Part shown: positions 15,045-16,450 of the stretch, in pieces | How positions within the stretch are numbered: the first letter of the stretch is position 1 | Layout of the letters: the number at the start of each line of letters is the position of its first letter | Source of the DNA: an uncultured Butyrivibrio sp. | GTDB lineage: Bacteria > Bacillota > Clostridia > Lachnospirales > Lachnospiraceae | Length of the DNA: 16,450 nucleotides | NCBI GenBank assembly: GCA_947169985.1 | Contig: CAMVRW010000019.1 | Location: forward strand, 1-16,450 | Reading direction: 5' to 3' | The notes under the pieces: model-generated | What the model saw: the letters and a program-made list of their open reading frames with translations, nothing else | What the model was told of the DNA's origin: nothing | Database searches by the model: none | Made by a program: the position numbers and the translations under genes

Positions 15045-16307
15045 TTATTCTACCTCTACTGGGTTCTCATCAACTACCCATGGAAGTCCATACTCATTAA
15101 GCATATCCATGTATGGATCCGGATCAAACTCATCGGTTGTATACACACCTGGCTTCTTCCACTTGCCCTCAAGAACAAGTGCTGTTCCGATCATGGCAGG
15201 AACGCCTGTTGTATAGCTGATAGCCTGGCTTCCAAGCTCCTTGTAGCACTCCTGGTGGTCGCAGACGTTGTAGATGTAGATCACCTTATCTTTTCCGTCC
15301 TTCTTACCACGGATAATGCATCCGATATTGGTCTTTCCAACTGTTCTTGGACCAAGGGATGCAGGATCAGGAAGAAGTGCCTTTAAGAACTGGATAGGAA
15401 CAATATCTTTTCCCTCAAACTTAATAGGTGTTGTGGAGAGCATTCCCACATCCTCAAGGCATCTCATGTGATCCAGGTATGACTGGCCAAAGGTCATGAA
15501 GAAACGGATTCTCTTGATCTCAGGGAAGTTTCTTCCAAGGGCCTCAATCTCCTCGTGGTGCAAAAGATACATATCCTTCTGTCCAACTTCAGGGAAGTTA
15601 TATTCTCTCTTGATCTCCATGGGCTTTGTCTCTACCCAGTGACCGTTCTCCCAGTAACTTCCGTTTGCAGAAACTTCGCGAAGGTTTATCTCAGGGTTAA
15701 AGTTTGTTGCAAATGCATAACCGTGATCGCCGCCGTTGCAGTCAAGAATATCTACTGTCTCGATCTCATCGAAATAGTGCTTCTTGGCATAAGCTGTAAA
15801 CACGCTGGTTACGCCTGGGTCAAAGCCTGTTCCAAGAAGACCTGTGATTCCTGCATCCTTGAACTTATCCATATAAGCCCACTGATAGCTGTAGTCGAAG
15901 TAAGCAGTAAAGCCCTTCTCCTTACATCTCTTTTCATAAGCTGCGCGCCATACAGGCTCATCTGTATCCTCTGGCTCGTAATTTGCTGTATCAATGTAGT
16001 CCACCTTGCACTCAAGGCAGGCATCCATAATAGTAAGATCCTGATAAGGCAGGGCAACGTTCAACACTGCATCAGGCTGATACTCCTTTATAAGCTTAAC
16101 AAGATCATTAACGTCATCTGCATTAACGGTAGCTGTGGTGATCTTTACAGGTGTTCCCTGCTTCTCCAGTTTTTCTTTTAATGCATCGCACTTGCTGACT
16201 GTTCTGCTGGCCAGGCACATCTCTGTAAATACCTTGCTGTTCTGTGCGCACTTCTGTATTGCAACCTGGGCAACTCCGCCACAACCTATAACTAAAAGTT
16301 TACTCAT
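15045..16307 (-). CDS. Carboxyspermidine dehydrogenase (saccharopine dehydrogenase family)
   Basis: A 420-residue NADPH-dependent enzyme that in this family condenses putrescine with L-aspartate beta-semialdehyde and reduces the imine to carboxyspermidine. The N-terminal Rossmann fold has V-I-G-C-G-G-V-A-Q-V (6-15), then L-A-S-R-T (32-36) and N-V-A-L-P-Y-Q-D (83-90); D-T-A-N-Y-E-P and G-T-G-F-D-P-G-V-T-S-V-F mark the catalytic half, typical of CASDH rather than lysine-pathway saccharopine reductases. The neighbouring decarboxylase confirms the role. The frame is open up to 16430, but ATG at 16307 has an ideal AAAGGAG at 16315-16321 and begins exactly at the Rossmann strand; the longer version would overlap the upstream gene and the hairpin element. 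Confidence 0.95.
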   Translation of the reverse strand: MSKLLVIGCGGVAQVAIQKCAQNSKVFTEMCLASRTVSKCDALKEKLEKQGTPVKITTATVNADDVNDLVKLIKEYQPDAVLNVALPYQDLTIMDACLECKVDYIDTANYEPEDTDEPVWRAAYEKRCKEKGFTAYFDYSYQWAYMDKFKDAGITGLLGTGFDPGVTSVFTAYAKKHYFDEIETVDILDCNGGDHGYAFATNFNPEINLREVSANGSYWENGHWVETKPMEIKREYNFPEVGQKDMYLLHHEEIEALGRNFPEIKRIRFFMTFGQSYLDHMRCLEDVGMLSTTPIKFEGKDIVPIQFLKALLPDPASLGPRTVGKTNIGCIIRGKKDGKDKVIYIYNVCDHQECYKELGSQAISYTTGVPAMIGTALVLEGKWKKPGVYTTDEFDPDPYMDMLNEYGLPWVVDENPVEVE

Positions 16308-16329
16308 TTCTATTCTCCTTTCTTTAACC

Positions 16330-16395
16330 AGATAACACAGATTGCTCCGTGCTTCGCACTCTCGCAGTGGTTTCTTACTTATGACCGTGTTATCT
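16330..16395 (-). repeat. 66-base inverted-repeat hairpin element before the dehydrogenase gene
   Basis: AGATAACACGG and CTGTGTTATCT on the minus strand (16385-16395 and 16330-16340) can pair over 11 bp with one G-U wobble. Inside the 44-base loop are two smaller, mutually exclusive hairpins that share a CAC: GTGC-GAA-GCAC (16349-16359) and CACT-GCGAG-AGTG (16357-16369). The outer arm overlaps the last two codons of the upstream gene. No U-tract follows, so it is not a standard terminator. It could be an intercistronic mRNA-processing or attenuation structure, or a dispersed palindromic repeat. Confidence 0.6.
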
Positions 16396-16450
16396 AGACA
16401 TGTCCTCCTCTTCCTGAAGTAGATCTTCAACGTATTTGGGTAGCATGAAA
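16390..16450 (-). CDS. C-terminal end of an unidentified gene (5' end outside window)
   Basis: Only 19 complete codons are visible before the stop at 16390-16392: F-M-L-P-K-Y-V-E-D-L-L-Q-E-E-E-D-M-S-R. The ATG at its second codon has no ribosome site, so the frame most likely continues from outside. It ends 82 bases before the dehydrogenase start on the same strand. The pathway below needs agmatine, so an arginine decarboxylase is a reasonable guess, but the residues seen do not identify it. Confidence 0.5.
   Translation of the reverse strand, partial: FMLPKYVEDLLQEEEDMSR

Noticed and set aside
15555..16181. Plus-strand open frame of 208 codons opposite the dehydrogenase
   Set aside because: Shadow of the carboxyspermidine dehydrogenase gene; no ribosome site or family match.
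16390..16405. Leader mini-gene ATG-TCT-AGA-TAA after a GAGGAGG site
   Set aside because: The same frame is open upstream as Glu/Asp-rich coding sequence, so these codons are better read as the end of the preceding gene; the spacing from GAGGAGG to ATG is also too short.
16308..16430. 41-residue extension of the dehydrogenase
   Set aside because: It would run through the hairpin element and overlap the upstream coding end in another frame; the Rossmann fold starts at the ATG chosen.

Overview
The window looks like an ordinary chromosomal stretch of a low-to-mid GC Firmicute, most likely a Lachnospiraceae member of the Butyrivibrio/Pseudobutyrivibrio kind. Evidence is the Gram-positive style Shine-Dalgarno sites, a clostridial-type Rex box, and the gene set: rex next to nnr and alr, an aspartate-semialdehyde-dependent spermidine route, a TRIC-family YvgT protein and MATE-ATPase and J-domain membrane proteins. 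The taxon is inferred from gene content only. No tRNA, rRNA, CRISPR array, phage gene or insertion sequence was seen.

Layout. (1) 1-1435, plus strand: the end of an aldo/keto reductase, then a membrane protein with a long acidic linker and a C-terminal J-domain. (2) 1466-7811, minus strand: a compact operon read from 7811 downward, rex, a coiled-coil protein of unknown function, nnr, alr, a small HAD-like protein, and a MATE transporter fused to an RsbW-like ATPase. It starts from a textbook sigma-A promoter whose start region is covered by a Rex-box-like operator. (3) 7901-9680, minus strand: a stand-alone methyl-accepting chemotaxis protein with a strong rho-independent terminator. (4) 9916-10563, plus strand: a TRIC/UPF0126 membrane protein, divergent from the chemoreceptor. 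(5) 10578-16450, minus strand: the tail of an unidentified gene, then carboxyspermidine dehydrogenase, carboxyspermidine decarboxylase, agmatine deiminase, N-carbamoylputrescine amidase and Hsp33.

How the genes fit together. The right-hand operon encodes the full conversion agmatine to N-carbamoylputrescine to putrescine to carboxyspermidine to spermidine, with no need for decarboxylated S-adenosylmethionine. The cut-off gene at the right edge could be the arginine decarboxylase that supplies agmatine, but only 19 residues are visible. The rex operon joins an NADH/NAD+ sensor to repair of damaged NAD(P)H (Nnr) and to D-alanine supply for the cell wall (Alr).

Most of the window is housekeeping. 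Points that deserve a second look are the MATE-ATPase fusion, the membrane J-protein, the extra acidic segments in two adjacent polyamine enzymes, the hairpin element that overlaps the stop codon at the right edge, and the Rex-controlled nnr/alr operon.
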